A DNA stretch of 27,835 bases, from the IMG/VR virus record IMGVR_UViG_3300020470_000164, positions 1-27,835 of that record; one strand, 5' to 3'. The DNA comes from a virus. Under the pieces are notes generated by a model that did no database searches, was not told the origin of the DNA, and worked only from the letters and a program-made list of their open reading frames with translations. Position 1 is the first letter of the stretch. Every line of letters starts with the position of its first letter. The translations under genes and the position numbers were made by a program. This document shows, one piece after another, positions 17,201 through 25,500 of the stretch.

Positions 17201-17991
17201 CTCCTACAATTACCGTTCAGGTTCCTGTTGGTGTAGGTGGTACTCCATTTGTTGGGATTGGTACAACTGCTGCTGCTAAAGCAACTGCAACGGTAACTAA
17301 TGGTGTTGTATCAGGAATTACAGTTACAAGTCCTGGATTAGCATATACACATGCAAATCCTCCTCAAGTATTAATTACTCCTCCAGTATATGTTAGAGAA
17401 GAAAATACCATTGACGTATATGAAGGCGATTATGGATTAATTACTGGAATTGGTACAACTTCAACAAGCGGTGTTACTACTGGAATTACATTTGACTTGG
17501 TTATACCTGCAGATTCTCCTTTAAGGGATTCTAAAGTTGCAGCACCAAATGCTATTTCCAGAAGCGGATTATCTACAGGATATTACTTTATGGTTAATGG
17601 ATCAAATGTTGGTAGTGCTGTCACGTCACTAGATGCTGCTGGTAATTATGTTGGTCTTGGAACAACTGCTGTGGATAATATATATCAAGTTGTTCATCAT
17701 GTTGGAGTTTCAACTGGAACTATTGGACTTGGAGTAACAGAAGTTCAGAGAATAACTGTTAGTGTTCTTAGTTGGAATGGATTGGATTCAACTGTTGGTG
17801 CATCAGGAACAACTACTATCGGAATTAGTAGTGACTTTATTGGTGAGTATAGTTGGGGTAAGATTCAGTTCTCTGATAGAATGAAATCTCAAGCATATAC
17901 TGTTACGACAAGCAACGGTGTTGCTGGAATTAAGACGGGTCCACAGATCAAACGGAAGTTTGCATTGAAATCTACAAATTATGTCGTCTAA
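5257..17991 (+). CDS. Giant modular virion protein (4244 aa) in the gp7 position
   Basis: This lies between gp6 and gp8, the slot of T4 gp7 (1032 aa), but is about four times longer. The N-terminal part (about 1-300) has a family-typical block, SRGTDESFKLMFKSLW (201-216) then VDIIRPADYVISPSDANYRK, seen in giant tail proteins of T4-like phages. It probably anchors the protein to the baseplate. The rest is beta-rich and built of recurring modules: GxGY modules (769-838, 973-998, 1117-1230, 1503-1550, 2194-2300, 3527-3610, 3649-3675, 3965-4045); histidine/turn modules ending in 'kLA.S' (from about 486, 632, 1006, 1765, 1956, 3143); DDLS modules (2679, 3416, 3718); and 'EYG' modules (2723-2790, 2872-2950, 2994-3085). 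A degenerate YHYH-like domain spans about 1240-1435. There is no signal peptide or membrane segment. The role is probably peripheral baseplate or fibre attachment, by position. Confidence 0.85.
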   Translation: MAQKRIPVNKTVKDQLPSYVKEESPLVGEFLSAYYQGQEYQGGPLDIVNNLDTYIKLNEATNLVGFTTLSSAVSSSDTEINVNSTQGFPPSYGLLKINDEIISYTGVGTNKFTGCIRGFSGITSFTNPDEPEEFLFSESKAKAHAVGIGTSSGQVENLSVLFLEEFLKKSKKQFLPGFQKDLNTGLNQPQFIRHSKDFYNSRGTDESFKLMFKSLWNENVDIIRPADYVISPSDANYRKTRDLIVEPIQGDPADLVNMTLFQDPFENLAKAYGPVSAVERIRVGLLTDTYFKVSIDASFGTGSSDELLYGNFGVHANSMAVGAVGAAQTYIDVDSTIGFPQKGSLTFKYKNGTTGIATYSNTTINQFLGVVGVTTTIKDTELIKQNTYVYAQGKAEENAGITTNGIRCRITGVLSDLEIPNTYYQKKGAKIKLKSLGKVAPIGDFKSLGWMSNVQARYNLESSPGAAAGVNVDTDGVYLYDASNNTFTITTKDFHRIRINETVTLQNKDATLDGTYTVTDVLSANKIRIRGGAIAVGNRDKVISVTRLQNKPNNNGTDPWNSHSHINNYTANIQNVYMQEVGYAHTVSTIKNLVASNSLPSFADAPFNPSTQKISLSGTFNGGDTIIGITTGTKDHNFFTGDAIYYTPQKYDSGLVQSLLFPEGLYFVERINHNDVKLAKSASNLYDGNYQKINEDTVQRTITNNIFEKYDFHNKQLLPQKLFRELDIPVYDGKKYPTNIGYNGILINGVEVLSYKSRDLCYYGTLNSVDVIGGGRYYDVINPPQLAVNDGGIGYGATGYVATRGNFQEIRILDPGFDYTEVPIISISGGNGKGAEAECKLSTVPHEVVFNAGNLSQTVAIATDVIYDNPGYNVGFLTYHKFRNNERVVYDTFGEKGLVGLDTGAVYYVNTQQRYGTTGFTTITSWVGYAGTTWYSNKTIRLHTDLNECIAGVNTVSITAFGEGNHVFRSLNGKAQVTSIKVTNPGEGYENKQKTCLPVGINTALDRITIENHDYKSGEIITYNSDTDGTAIQGLSSDKEYYVDVIDENTFRLATVGVGTTAKDFYYKTRQYENLRSVGVATHTFNYPPIKVEITGAVGISSIEGNTFQCIPQPIVRGEVTSIHLTENGVGYGSSEILNFNRQPNIDLYTGRNGELLPIVDAKGEIIDVAINNRGDSYNTPPSISVAGVGTGAELVPEIIDGQIRSVKIIKKGVGYGQSTTALTVEAAGEFASFLGNIQTWQVNEVQKNYANIDGSDAFLDKPTQISRGLQASYAYAPRSLRKVIYQNDGDGNAIYGSRDLTLLNGSTEEDKSRHSPIIGWAYDGNPIYGPYGYEKSTGGNITQLRSGYSVDLKTNRPPTSIFPQEFFIEDFTWNTNTDEKYLDENNGRYGITPEYPKGTYAYYATFDTSLTSGNLPSGQTDPFANYKKPAFPYLLGKNYDATPNEFNTLSKNNQEEIDLNKTTWVRNTEPYELLQDDSYYDYLKQSYKYVTQDSTVKYAEEGKIDKVGIVTGGSSYAVGDKLVFEEEVADNFQAVARVSKLEGPGIGTISVTNTKLNHIKFYPSAERNKFIGIHTTPIGLRNTDKVYVSGMSTTNSSIGGRTYNIGISSARLIVSEGIGTVGATGLVTYFSVQGKLAYPNDPANDTSIRENDILTVGIGTRREEIKVLSVDSISNRLRVLRNQNGTTSPEVDTTGFAHSIRTNIEERPRKFTIDVGFETSFNKNIDKEYYFDPRESLGLGTTDGVGIGTTVVFENPGGGVTKLFVPSRHIYLPNHKLQTGDSVIYNRNTGNSIGIATNPLNAAAVNPYTTNLPENVPLYVAKLGVDFIGLSTVRVGLGTDGDTSFNNDIYTGIAATTKHQGLVYFLGIGTGRYHSLTVNYDSTVTGSAEKNLVTVAVGATHGLKNNDTVYLTVDAGITTTVPVKYNKANRKLIARTLDFTAAGITTASSTTDIPSSITILNHEMTTGQRVVHTTSSAAGNLVNDEEYFVYVINKDIIKLCGSRFQTIQKKPKFVDIPTTGTGTLNLVNPPLEFYKNGTVTFDLSDSSLRYTVGATNYPAFEFKLYKDSNFIHEYTSNELEESFEVNRTGTIGVDGKVTLKVNQYTPKILYYNLIPTTDSQNLDINKELVLDKKLIGNNEINIKTSRYAGQYDVLATTSSEFTFDVDKYPEVPSYTASATTKLDYQTTSKNAYGPIAHIALADKGRGYKRIPGISTVTTDTGSGAILEASSTSIGVPKTFEIENIGFDYPSDFTLRPQSKLPSVIKIEALSGFESIGITSYGRGYNQPPALVVVDGRTGLKVDDVDLRYNLETPDEPGYVDIIQNTYGLSSVTPRIIPVANPNGIRVTSLVYDASTDTVKAEMKVAYSLTEEFPIEVGDRVFVENASVGVGSTGQGYDSQYYGYNTFEVTQIHQNLGNVGVVTYSMGGNVPSGAVPGNFDSANSSAILVKERDFPQFAPKLVPNIFNANETLKSETSVGPVQGLAYEYDPESKWLTVETSGDFEVDRLIESLETGAKGTVSEIVMTFDSNYILDYFSIVNNGWEYQTGFLNDSLQKVHDNEYYQSFSYAIKSRVFFDTWKDIVNTLTHTSGFRKFSQLQVESQLPVANQSAMVVGLAGTVTGIINIQNEESLHEVNNFDLVTENLKDRSPAAGNFSDEITFKNRILMDYAESVGNRVLKIDDLSSEFSSNPRQEPWSEVARFDIANNKENRFIVYVRDRLYTDERQIMMVNALFDPVSGKSLINQYGAVDTVLDLGSMDTAVDGTDAVLQFHPIKSEKNNYNVITLSYNLDELGFTTSLTAIGATTIGSSSNPPGALVSIGSSNVLGTGGQEIKIATVGTASTTGLGTAGNATNELYNPRSAKVIVAIATSEGSVEYDELSMIYSGVGNTSIVWHEYGQLAIHNRRDNLAAEPLGTFRPYVVGVGTTAAIEIGYTPNAGIQTAWINSITIGISSESFTGIGTLPLQNAALIAKSTTIPSAGSPAAVGIASYKDDFDGAYVLVQVKDTTNDRYEFSEVMMVDDDNTVSISEYGNLQAGVGAFEGLGTISARRASDGSCKSELTFTPPANTAVEVKTFVQALKVEENSADTNKIELNSGSIQSNWDVYGGTFYDKKTEFGILHSGNQVFEKNFDGSDTDIVDLTNNTITMPNHYFVSGEEVTYSVRTAISCAATTGIGTTGDRIGIANTYFAGIGETVGYLPDSVFIIKVDNTKIKLARSAEDALKQIVVPIDLTSVGVGSTHTITSKNQNTRGLITVDNIIQTPVVNSEVKSGLSTDLGKKVDLLYMTGITSFYSGDDIKINDEIMKIVAVGPSAGATNAVKVHRHWMGTQLGFHSGSPTGVGDTVTKLVGNYNIVGNTLNFSDAPFGGEPPVGHSTSMPDERDWIGITTYSSFSGRVFMRSGVLGSNYDAYTTNHVIDDLSEQFDSKSTQQTLKVDESNVTGIATNNGIVLINGILQGAGALANYDLIEAAGITSIRWTGTASSTVYDPNNATVPVGGIIVSVGSTEGEGYQPLVSAGATIRFASSGVVTSVSIGNTGSGYRVVPGPITGIGTRVGIATEVKVGVALSNTGTPTIQYIGTAAVVNGSIVSIAVTYTDPVPGFPGTASSTFDAIIDAPLPYENIPLWHHSSSPGVAGTGALANITVGMGGSVIDFEITNTGYGYKAGEILTIPTTYATGAGSTVGIPTASNWDGDPAFKLTLDRVHHDEFSMWTMGEIQPLDDFSSYFDGVRKAFPITVGGDSYAIQAKTGSGIVIAETLILTINDVLQVPGEGFTFNGGGTITMTEAPKKGDTCNFFFYRGTGGADVLDRDIIETVKMGDDLTVGSDRAFNPIDRFENPRTVSEVKSSDQVDTNQYYGVGLGDDATESRPVKWSRQLEDKYIDGRVVRKDRPLYEPNLYPTAYLIQGVGIGSTTVWVDNCKPFFDPLNENPVNRGFQKDIQIVNASNEYEIFAGAAATAIVSAAGTIQSIAIGDSGRGYTATPTITVQVPVGVGGTPFVGIGTTAAAKATATVTNGVVSGITVTSPGLAYTHANPPQVLITPPVYVREENTIDVYEGDYGLITGIGTTSTSGVTTGITFDLVIPADSPLRDSKVAAPNAISRSGLSTGYYFMVNGSNVGSAVTSLDAAGNYVGLGTTAVDNIYQVVHHVGVSTGTIGLGVTEVQRITVSVLSWNGLDSTVGASGTTTIGISSDFIGEYSWGKIQFSDRMKSQAYTVTTSNGVAGIKTGPQIKRKFALKSTNYVV
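7561..17391 (+). repeat. Dispersed GxGY protein-repeat modules inside the giant gene
   Basis: A pattern of hydrophobic strand, two or three residues, [N/D/T/E]-x-G-x-[G/D/S]-Y, short turn, P, strand recurs many times. Examples are VTNPGEGY, LTENGVGY, IIKKGVGY, LADKGRGY, ITSYGRGY, IGNTGSGY, ITNTGYGY and IGDSGRGY. Copies tend to be paired 30-60 residues apart, with a GxGAxA-like strand between them. Related copies occur in gp8 (211-300) and in the 2548-aa protein (1944-2013). The coordinates mark the outer limits in this gene; the copies are not contiguous. Confidence 0.75.
8974..9561 (+). other. YHYH-like domain with the signature histidines missing
   Basis: Within the giant protein, SPIIGWAYDGNPIYGPYGY (1316-1334) and NGRYGITPEYPKGTY (1387-1401), followed by FPYLLG (from about 1432), match the conserved blocks of YHYH domain proteins as I remember them. 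The position that would carry Y-H-Y-H reads YAYA (1274-1277), and the later tyrosine cluster reads YAYY (1401-1404). The assignment rests on the two conserved blocks; the alignment of YAYA to YHYH is my inference. Confidence 0.65.
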
Positions 17992-18024
17992 ATAATAAAA
18001 AAAGTATTTCTTAACGTAGGTTCA

Positions 18025-19575
18025 ATGTCTGCTATTATAACTGATCAGATAAGAATATTGAATGCGAAGAACTTCGTTGCTGGTGTCTCCACCAACACAA
18101 ATTCTTATTATGCGTTCGTAGGTCTTCCTAATCCAACAGGAATTAGAACTGATTGGGACTCTGCTCCGCCAGCACCTGTAGATAGTTTTTCGGATTCGAA
18201 TGACTATTGGGATAGTATGATAGCGGTTAAGAAAATAACTCCTGCAGACGTTAAGCAAATCGTTAAGAAGAATCAATGGGCATCTGGTACAACTTACGAT
18301 TATTATAGACAAGATTATAGTATCACTAATGCACCTCCCAACTCTGGTGGTACAACTCTATATACAGCAAACTTTTATGTTGTAAATAGCGATTATCGAG
18401 TTTATGTTTGCTTACAAAATGGATCTACTCCAGAAACACCCGACGGAAAACCTTCTCTAGATGAACCAACATTCACCGATTTAGAACCGAGAGTTGCTGG
18501 TACTTCTGGTGATGGATATATCTGGAAGTATCTTTATAGTATTAAACCAGCAGATTTAATTAAATTTGATTCTACTGAATTTATGCCTGTTCCCGCAGAT
18601 TGGGATACAAGTACTGAAGATAGTGCTATTCGTAATAATGCTGTTGATGGTGGTATTAAAATTGTTGTTATTAAAAATAGAGGAACTGGTATAGGTACTG
18701 CTAACCAGACTTATACAAGAGTTCCAATTAAGGGTGATGGATTTGATGCAGAATGTACGGTTGTTGTTAATAATGACCAGCAGATAGAAAGTGTTACTAT
18801 TTCAAACGAAGGTTATGGTTACACTTATGGTAATGTTGATCTTGCTGCTGGATCAGTACCAACTCCAACTTCTCCACCAACACTAGATGTTATAATTCCA
18901 CCTCCTGGTGGTCATGGTAAGGACATTTATCGTGAATTAGGTGCTACTAATGCACTTCTCTATGCAAGAATTGAAAATGACGCAGAAAACCCAGACTTTA
19001 TTACTGGTAACCAAATCGCAAGAATAGGTATTATTGAGAATCCTTATGCTTGGGGTTCTACTCAGTTACTTACTCTTGATAAAGCATCTGCAACTTATGC
19101 TTTACGTTTAACTGGTACTGGTTATAGTTCTGTTAGTTTTCCTGCTGATGGATTAATTACACAAACAACTGGTACTGGTGTTACTGCAGTTGGTAAGGTT
19201 GTTAGTTATGACCAAACCACAGGAGTATTGAAGTATTGGCAAGATAGAACCATTGCTGGTTTTAACACTGTTGGTACTGCACAAACAAATCCAGTTTACG
19301 GTTATAATACAACAAGGTTTACTGCTGATCCTTCAGTGGGTGGTAATAGAATTATTGTTGGTGGTAGTGCAAACTTGTCTATTAGTACTACATTTACTGG
19401 CCTCTCTACGGCAATAAATAATAGGACCTACTACCTTGGTCAATCATTTACCAAAGGTGTGTCCAACCCAGAAGTTAAAAAATATTCTGGAAACATGATT
19501 TACGTTGATCATAGGCCTTCCATTACACGATCTTCCAACCAAAAAGAAGATATCAAGATCATATTACAGTTCTAA
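18025..19575 (+). CDS. 8: Baseplate wedge subunit gp8, enlarged
   Basis: The C-terminal block SGNMIYVDHRPSITRSSNQK then EDIKIILQF aligns well by eye with the T4 gp8 end (SGEMIYMENRPPI... EEINILFTF). The N-terminal part has matching features: an early YAFVGLPNP strand, a DSNDYWDSMIAVKKI segment, a W/Y-rich middle, then GDGYIWKYLYSIKPAD like T4 GDGYVWEYLFEIPPD. gp8 dimers link gp7 and gp10 within each wedge. This copy is 516 aa against 334 aa in T4. The extra length includes an insert near residues 211-300 with GxGY modules (VTISNEGYGYTYGN), the same module as in the giant gene upstream. A 33-nt gap precedes it, one of the longest within the tail block, with no Shine-Dalgarno sequence. Confidence 0.9.
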   Translation: MSAIITDQIRILNAKNFVAGVSTNTNSYYAFVGLPNPTGIRTDWDSAPPAPVDSFSDSNDYWDSMIAVKKITPADVKQIVKKNQWASGTTYDYYRQDYSITNAPPNSGGTTLYTANFYVVNSDYRVYVCLQNGSTPETPDGKPSLDEPTFTDLEPRVAGTSGDGYIWKYLYSIKPADLIKFDSTEFMPVPADWDTSTEDSAIRNNAVDGGIKIVVIKNRGTGIGTANQTYTRVPIKGDGFDAECTVVVNNDQQIESVTISNEGYGYTYGNVDLAAGSVPTPTSPPTLDVIIPPPGGHGKDIYRELGATNALLYARIENDAENPDFITGNQIARIGIIENPYAWGSTQLLTLDKASATYALRLTGTGYSSVSFPADGLITQTTGTGVTAVGKVVSYDQTTGVLKYWQDRTIAGFNTVGTAQTNPVYGYNTTRFTADPSVGGNRIIVGGSANLSISTTFTGLSTAINNRTYYLGQSFTKGVSNPEVKKYSGNMIYVDHRPSITRSSNQKEDIKIILQF

Positions 19576-19581
19576 AATACT

Positions 19582-22500
19582 ATGGCTCAGCAAACCAATC
19601 TCAATGTCAGTCCATATTTTGACGACTTTGATTCAAAAGCCAATTATCATAAGATTCTTTTTAAACCTGGATATCCTGTTCAGGCAAGAGAATTAACTGG
19701 CCTTCAATCAATTCTTCAAAATCAGGTTGAAAAGTTTGGACAACACTTCTTTAAAGAAGGTGCTAAGGTAATTCCTGGAAATACAGCGTATTCTCCAGAA
19801 TATTTTGCTGTTGAGTTAAATAATGACCATTTAGGAACTCCCGTTAGTTATTATATTGATCAGTTAATAGATAGAAAAATAATTGGATTAACATCTGGTG
19901 TTACTGCTATAATTAATAAGGTTTTATTAGCAGAAGAGTCTGATAGAGGAAATCTGACCATCTATATTTCATACATGTCTGCTGGTGTTGAAAATAGTGA
20001 TCAAAAAACATTCTTAGATGGAGAACTATTAACTGCTGATAGTGATATTGTATCTGGACCATCTAATAACGCTTTTATTCCTTCAGGTGAATCTTTTGCT
20101 TCTTGTATTGCTACAAATGCAACATCTACTGCATCATCATTTTCAATATCTAATGGTGTTTATTTTATAAGAGGTAATTTTGTTGATGTACATGATGAGA
20201 CCATTCTTTTAGACCAGTATGGTAATGATGCGAATGCTAGAATTGGATTAAGAATTGAAGAAGATATTATAAATGCGGATGAGGATCCAACTTTAGGAGA
20301 TAACTCAAAGGGTTTTAATAACTATGCTGCTCCTGGCGCAGATAGACTTAAGATTACTGCTAGTTTATATGCAAAACCACTTGATGATTATAATGATTCC
20401 AATTTTATTGAATTGGCAGTTGTTCAAGATGGTTTTTTAAGATCTCAAACAAAGAATACAGAATATAGTCATATTGCAGAGGAACTTGCTCGACGTACAT
20501 ATGCAGAATCTGGTGATTATACAATTACTCCATTTGATGTAATAGTTAAAGATTCTTTAAATGATAATCTTGGTAATAATGGTGTATATGAAGAAGGTCA
20601 ATATACTCAGGCAGGAACATTAGCGTCTGATGACCTTGCAGTATATCAGGTTGGTCCTGGTAAAGCATTTGTTAAAGGATATGAGATAGAAACTATTGCT
20701 TCTAACTTCTTGGATTGTCCAAAACCAAGAACTACTAAAAAATTAGAAGGTCAAGGTATAGTTTATAATACTGGAACATCACTACGACTTAATAGAACTA
20801 ATGGACTACCAACTGTAGGTATTGGTAATACTTACATTGTTAGTTTGAGGGATCAAAGACTTGATGATAATGGGATGAAAGTCTCTGGTAATGAAATTGG
20901 TCTTGCTAGGGTTTATGACCATGTATTAGAATCTGGTTCATATTCAGCAACTAATGCGGATGTTAATGAATGGGATATTGCTCTTTATGACGTACAAATG
21001 TCATCAAAGATAACACTAAACGAATCTGCTACTCTTTCTGTTCCAACATTTATAAAAGGAAAGTATAGTGGAGCAACTGGATTTTTAAAGGATGCTGTTA
21101 CTAATAGTGCTTCGCTAGATGTTTATGAAAAAACAGGAGAATTTATAGTAAACGAACCTTTTGAATTTAATGGTGTACCTGATGGTGAGTCTCGTGTTGC
21201 TATTGCTGTTACTTCATATGGGTTATCTGACGTAAAAGCAATTTATGGTGGGCCACAGTTAGGTAATGTTGGTGCTGCTAAAACATTTAATGCTGACGTA
21301 AAGCAGAATATTGCTTATCGTTTTGGATCCGCTACTGTTGGTGCTGCAAGTAATGCTTATGTAAGTACTGTTACATGCGAAAACGAATTATTCCCAGGAA
21401 AGATTAAAGTTGGTAATATTGTTTCTTTTGGTGGTCTTGGAAACAATGTTCCTACTTATGCAAGAGTTACTGCTAAAACAGCATCAAATATCAGTGTAAC
21501 TGGCGTTTCAACTGTTACTGGAATTGTATCAGGTGAATTGCCAACATCATCATTGAATGTATCTGACCTCCAACTCGTTAGTTCACCGTCTCCAAGTGCT
21601 CAGGAAACAAGTTTATATACTTTGATGCCTAAGCAGTTTATTTCTGATGTAGACCTTACCGACGCATCTTTATCTATTAGAAAGGTTTATACTGTTAATA
21701 TTGTTGGTGGACAACTTGATAATGCAATAGAATCTGAGGCAAATGAAACTTGGTTACCGTTTGATGAAGAAAGATATTCATTAGTAAGAGCAGATGGTAC
21801 AACAGTAAGACTTACTGACAATATGTTCCAATTTACTGCTGGAGCAACTAATTTACAGATTAATTGTGGTGGTTCTGATTCTTCTGGATGTACACTTGTA
21901 GCAACTTTAAAGAAAACTAATGTTTCAGCAAAAATTAAGAGGCAAAATAGAGTAAATTCGGTTGTTATTAATGCTTCTTCTCTTACTGGATCTGGTATTG
22001 GTGCAACAACTAGAAATGATGGATTAGTTTCTGGTAATTATCCATTAGGAACAAGAGTTCAGGATAATAGAATTGTATTGAATACTCCAGACGTTAATAA
22101 AATTCTTGGTGTTTTTGAATCTACTGATACAGCATCTCCAAGTGCTCCAAAGATGACTTTGGTCTCTTTAAATGGTCCTAGTGGAAAAACTACTGATTTA
22201 GTCATTGGTGAACAGATTCAAGGTTCTGATAGTGGTGCTATAGCAGTTTATGCTGAAAAATTAACTGATGCACAAATTACATTTGTTATTCAGAATGAAA
22301 CTTCATTTAAAGAAGGTGAAGTTGTTACATTTAAAGAATCTAAAGTTCAGGGTGTTATTAGTGTAATTGATATTCCTAGTAAAAATATTTCTGGAAACTT
22401 TACCTATAGTAAGGGTCAAAGACCAACATTTTATGATTATGGTTTCCTTATTAGAAGAAGTAATGCGAAAGCACCGACGAAATCATTAAAAGTTTATTTC

Positions 22501-25500
22501 TCTAATGGTTATTATGAATCAACCGATCAAGGTGATATTACAACAAAGAATTCTTATAATACCTGGGATTATTCTAGAGATGTTCCATATATTAATGGAG
22601 AAAGAGTTACTGATACTATTGATATAAGACCCAGAGTTAGTGATTTTGTTGTACTTGAAAATGTAAGATCTCCATTAGAATTCTATGGAAGAGCATTTAA
22701 CGGAACTGGTAATTCTGCAAAGAATATTTTAGCATCAGACGAATCGATTACTACCAATTTCTCACATTATGTTGGTAGAATTGATAGAATTTTCTTATCA
22801 AAAGATGGAAGATTCCAAGTACAATATGGTGATCCATCAGAGAAGAGAGATAGACCACCAACAGTTGATGATGCTATAGAGATTGCTAGTATTGAATTAG
22901 CACCATATTTGTTTGATACTGAGAAAGGTTCATCTCTTGACTTCATGAAGTATAAGAGATATAGAATGAAAGATATTAAGGATCTTGAGGATAGAATCAA
23001 GAATCTTGAATATTACACATCATTATCTCTTCTTGAGACAGAAACTGCGAATATGTTTATTCCAGATGCTGATGGATTAAACCAATTTAAATCTGGATTC
23101 TTTGTTGATAACTTTTCTGGTCTTAAACCACAGGAAAGTGCATTTAAGATAAAAAACAGTGTAGACCCAACAAATCAGGAATTAAGAGCACAACATTATA
23201 CTACTTCAATTGATCTTGAAGTAGGTCCTGTTGAAGGTGTAAGTGCTGATTCTGATCCATCATTCTTAACTCCAGAAGGTACTAATGTAAGAAGAGGTGA
23301 GAATGTTGTTACTCTTGACTATACTGAAAAGGAATGGTTAAGTCAGCAATTTGCTACTAGAACTGAGAGTGTTACACCATTCTTGGTAAGTTTCTGGCAA
23401 GCAACATTAAAATTAACTCCATCTTCTGATACTTGGACTGACACCGCAAGGATGAAAGCGAAGATTGTTAAGCAGGAAGGTAACTTTGCTGGTGTTATGG
23501 CGCAAGCAATGCAGCAGTTTGGGGTTGATCCTCAGACTGGTTTACAACCAATACAATGGAATGCTTGGGAAACTTCTTGGACTGGACAAGAAATTACAGA
23601 CCGTAAAGAAAGACGAACAGAAGTTCAATCATCAGAAAAAGAAGAGATTATTAAAGCAGGTTGGATTAACGGTGGTAGTGGTGTAAACCATTCCCAGATG
23701 ACTGTTACTACAAATACACAGGTTTATGAAGACACCATTCGCGATACTTATGCTACTGGTGTATCAAGAAGAAGTGGTAGTAGGAAAGTAGTTACTGAGC
23801 AGTGGGATAATGAGTCTATGGGGGATAGAATGGTTAGTAGAGATTCTATTATGATTATGCGTTCTAGGAACATTGAATTTAGAGTCACTAAGTGCAAACC
23901 ATTAACTCAGTTATATGCATTCTTTGATGGAGTTAACGTTACTAAGTATTGTACTCCAAAATTATTAGAAATTTCAATGCTATCTGGTACTTTCCAGGTT
24001 GGTGAAACTATAGAATCAGCTACAGTTCAAGACTGGGGAGAAGGTACAGATTCTCCATATATAAGATTTAGATGTGCTCAAGCAAATCATAGAACTGGTC
24101 CTTATAATGCACCAACTGAAGTTTATACTAAGAATCCATATCTTTCACAAGTTGGTGCAACTGGTCTTGAAACATTCTTAGGAACACCAGGTACGGTTCA
24201 ACTTGCAAGTACTGGTAGTGCTGATATGCCAGCAACATATTCTGCTACATCAACTATTTTGAATGTTGATACTCGTTCTCTTAGCGATGAAGCACAAGGA
24301 ACATTTATGGGATATGTTAGAAAAGATATTGCTTTGAGAGGAAAAACAAGTGGTGCATTAGCAAAAGTCACCGATGTTAGATTGATATCTGATCTTGGTG
24401 CTAATTTAGTTGGATCATACTATCTTCCAAATCCAAATAGTGGAAACCATCCTAAGTTTGAAACTGGTAAGAAGACATTCACTATTATTGATAACAATAC
24501 TAATGATCAGGACAATGCTGATACTATTGGTGAAGAATCTTATACTGCTACTGGAACTTTAGAAACAGTTCAGGAAACTATTGTTTCTACTAGAAATGCT
24601 ATTGTTCAAACAAAACCAACACAGCAAAAGAAAGACGTTAAGAAATTTACAGGATCTGCTGTACTTAAGACTGAGACTATTAGTAGTACTAGTTCAACAA
24701 CGAAAAAAGATGTTTGGTACGACCCTCTAGCACAATCTTTCCAAGTTACTGAAGAAGGAGGTATTTTCCTTACTAGTTGTGAAGTTTACTTCCAAACTAA
24801 GGATGATATGGATATTCCTGTAACCTTCCAAATCAGAACAATGGAAGGGGGAATGCCGACGCAAAAGATTTTACCATTCTCAGAGATTGTCAAATCTCCT
24901 GCAGATATTAATGTGTCTCCGACAGGAACTGTTGCAACAAAATTTGTCTTTGATGCACCAGTATTCCTTGAAGGTAGTAACACTGAATATTCTATAGCAT
25001 TAGCATCTTGGTCTACCAAGTATAAGGTCTTTATATCAAGAATTGGAGAGTCTGATTTATTAACTGATGAATTCATTTCTCAGCAACCTTATTTGGGTTC
25101 ACTATTCAAATCTCAGAACGCATCTACATGGGAACCAAGTCAGTGGGAAGATCTTAAATTTAAACTTTATAGGGCAGAATTTGAACCACAAGGAACTTTA
25201 GAACTTTATAATCCTATTCTTTCTGAAGGTAATAGGCAAGTTGCTAAATTAATGGCCAATTCTGTTAATATTAATTCAAGAAAAGTTAGAGTTGGTATTG
25301 GAACTTCATTAAGAGATACTGTTCTTACCGCTGGAAATAGTGTTTCTCAGCAAAATTCAAATGCTACTGGTAACTATGTTGGTAATGCTGGCATAGGAAC
25401 AGGTACAATGGGTATTGTTAATGCTGGATTGGGATATACTCCAACTTCTGGATCTTATCAATTTACTGGTGTTGGTCTTACCAATATAACCGCTGGTGGT

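Noticed and set aside
17986-18000. Late promoter (TCTAAATAATA) between the giant gene and gp8
   Set aside because: Only loosely like TATAAATA and overlaps the stop codon; AT-rich gaps give such matches by chance.
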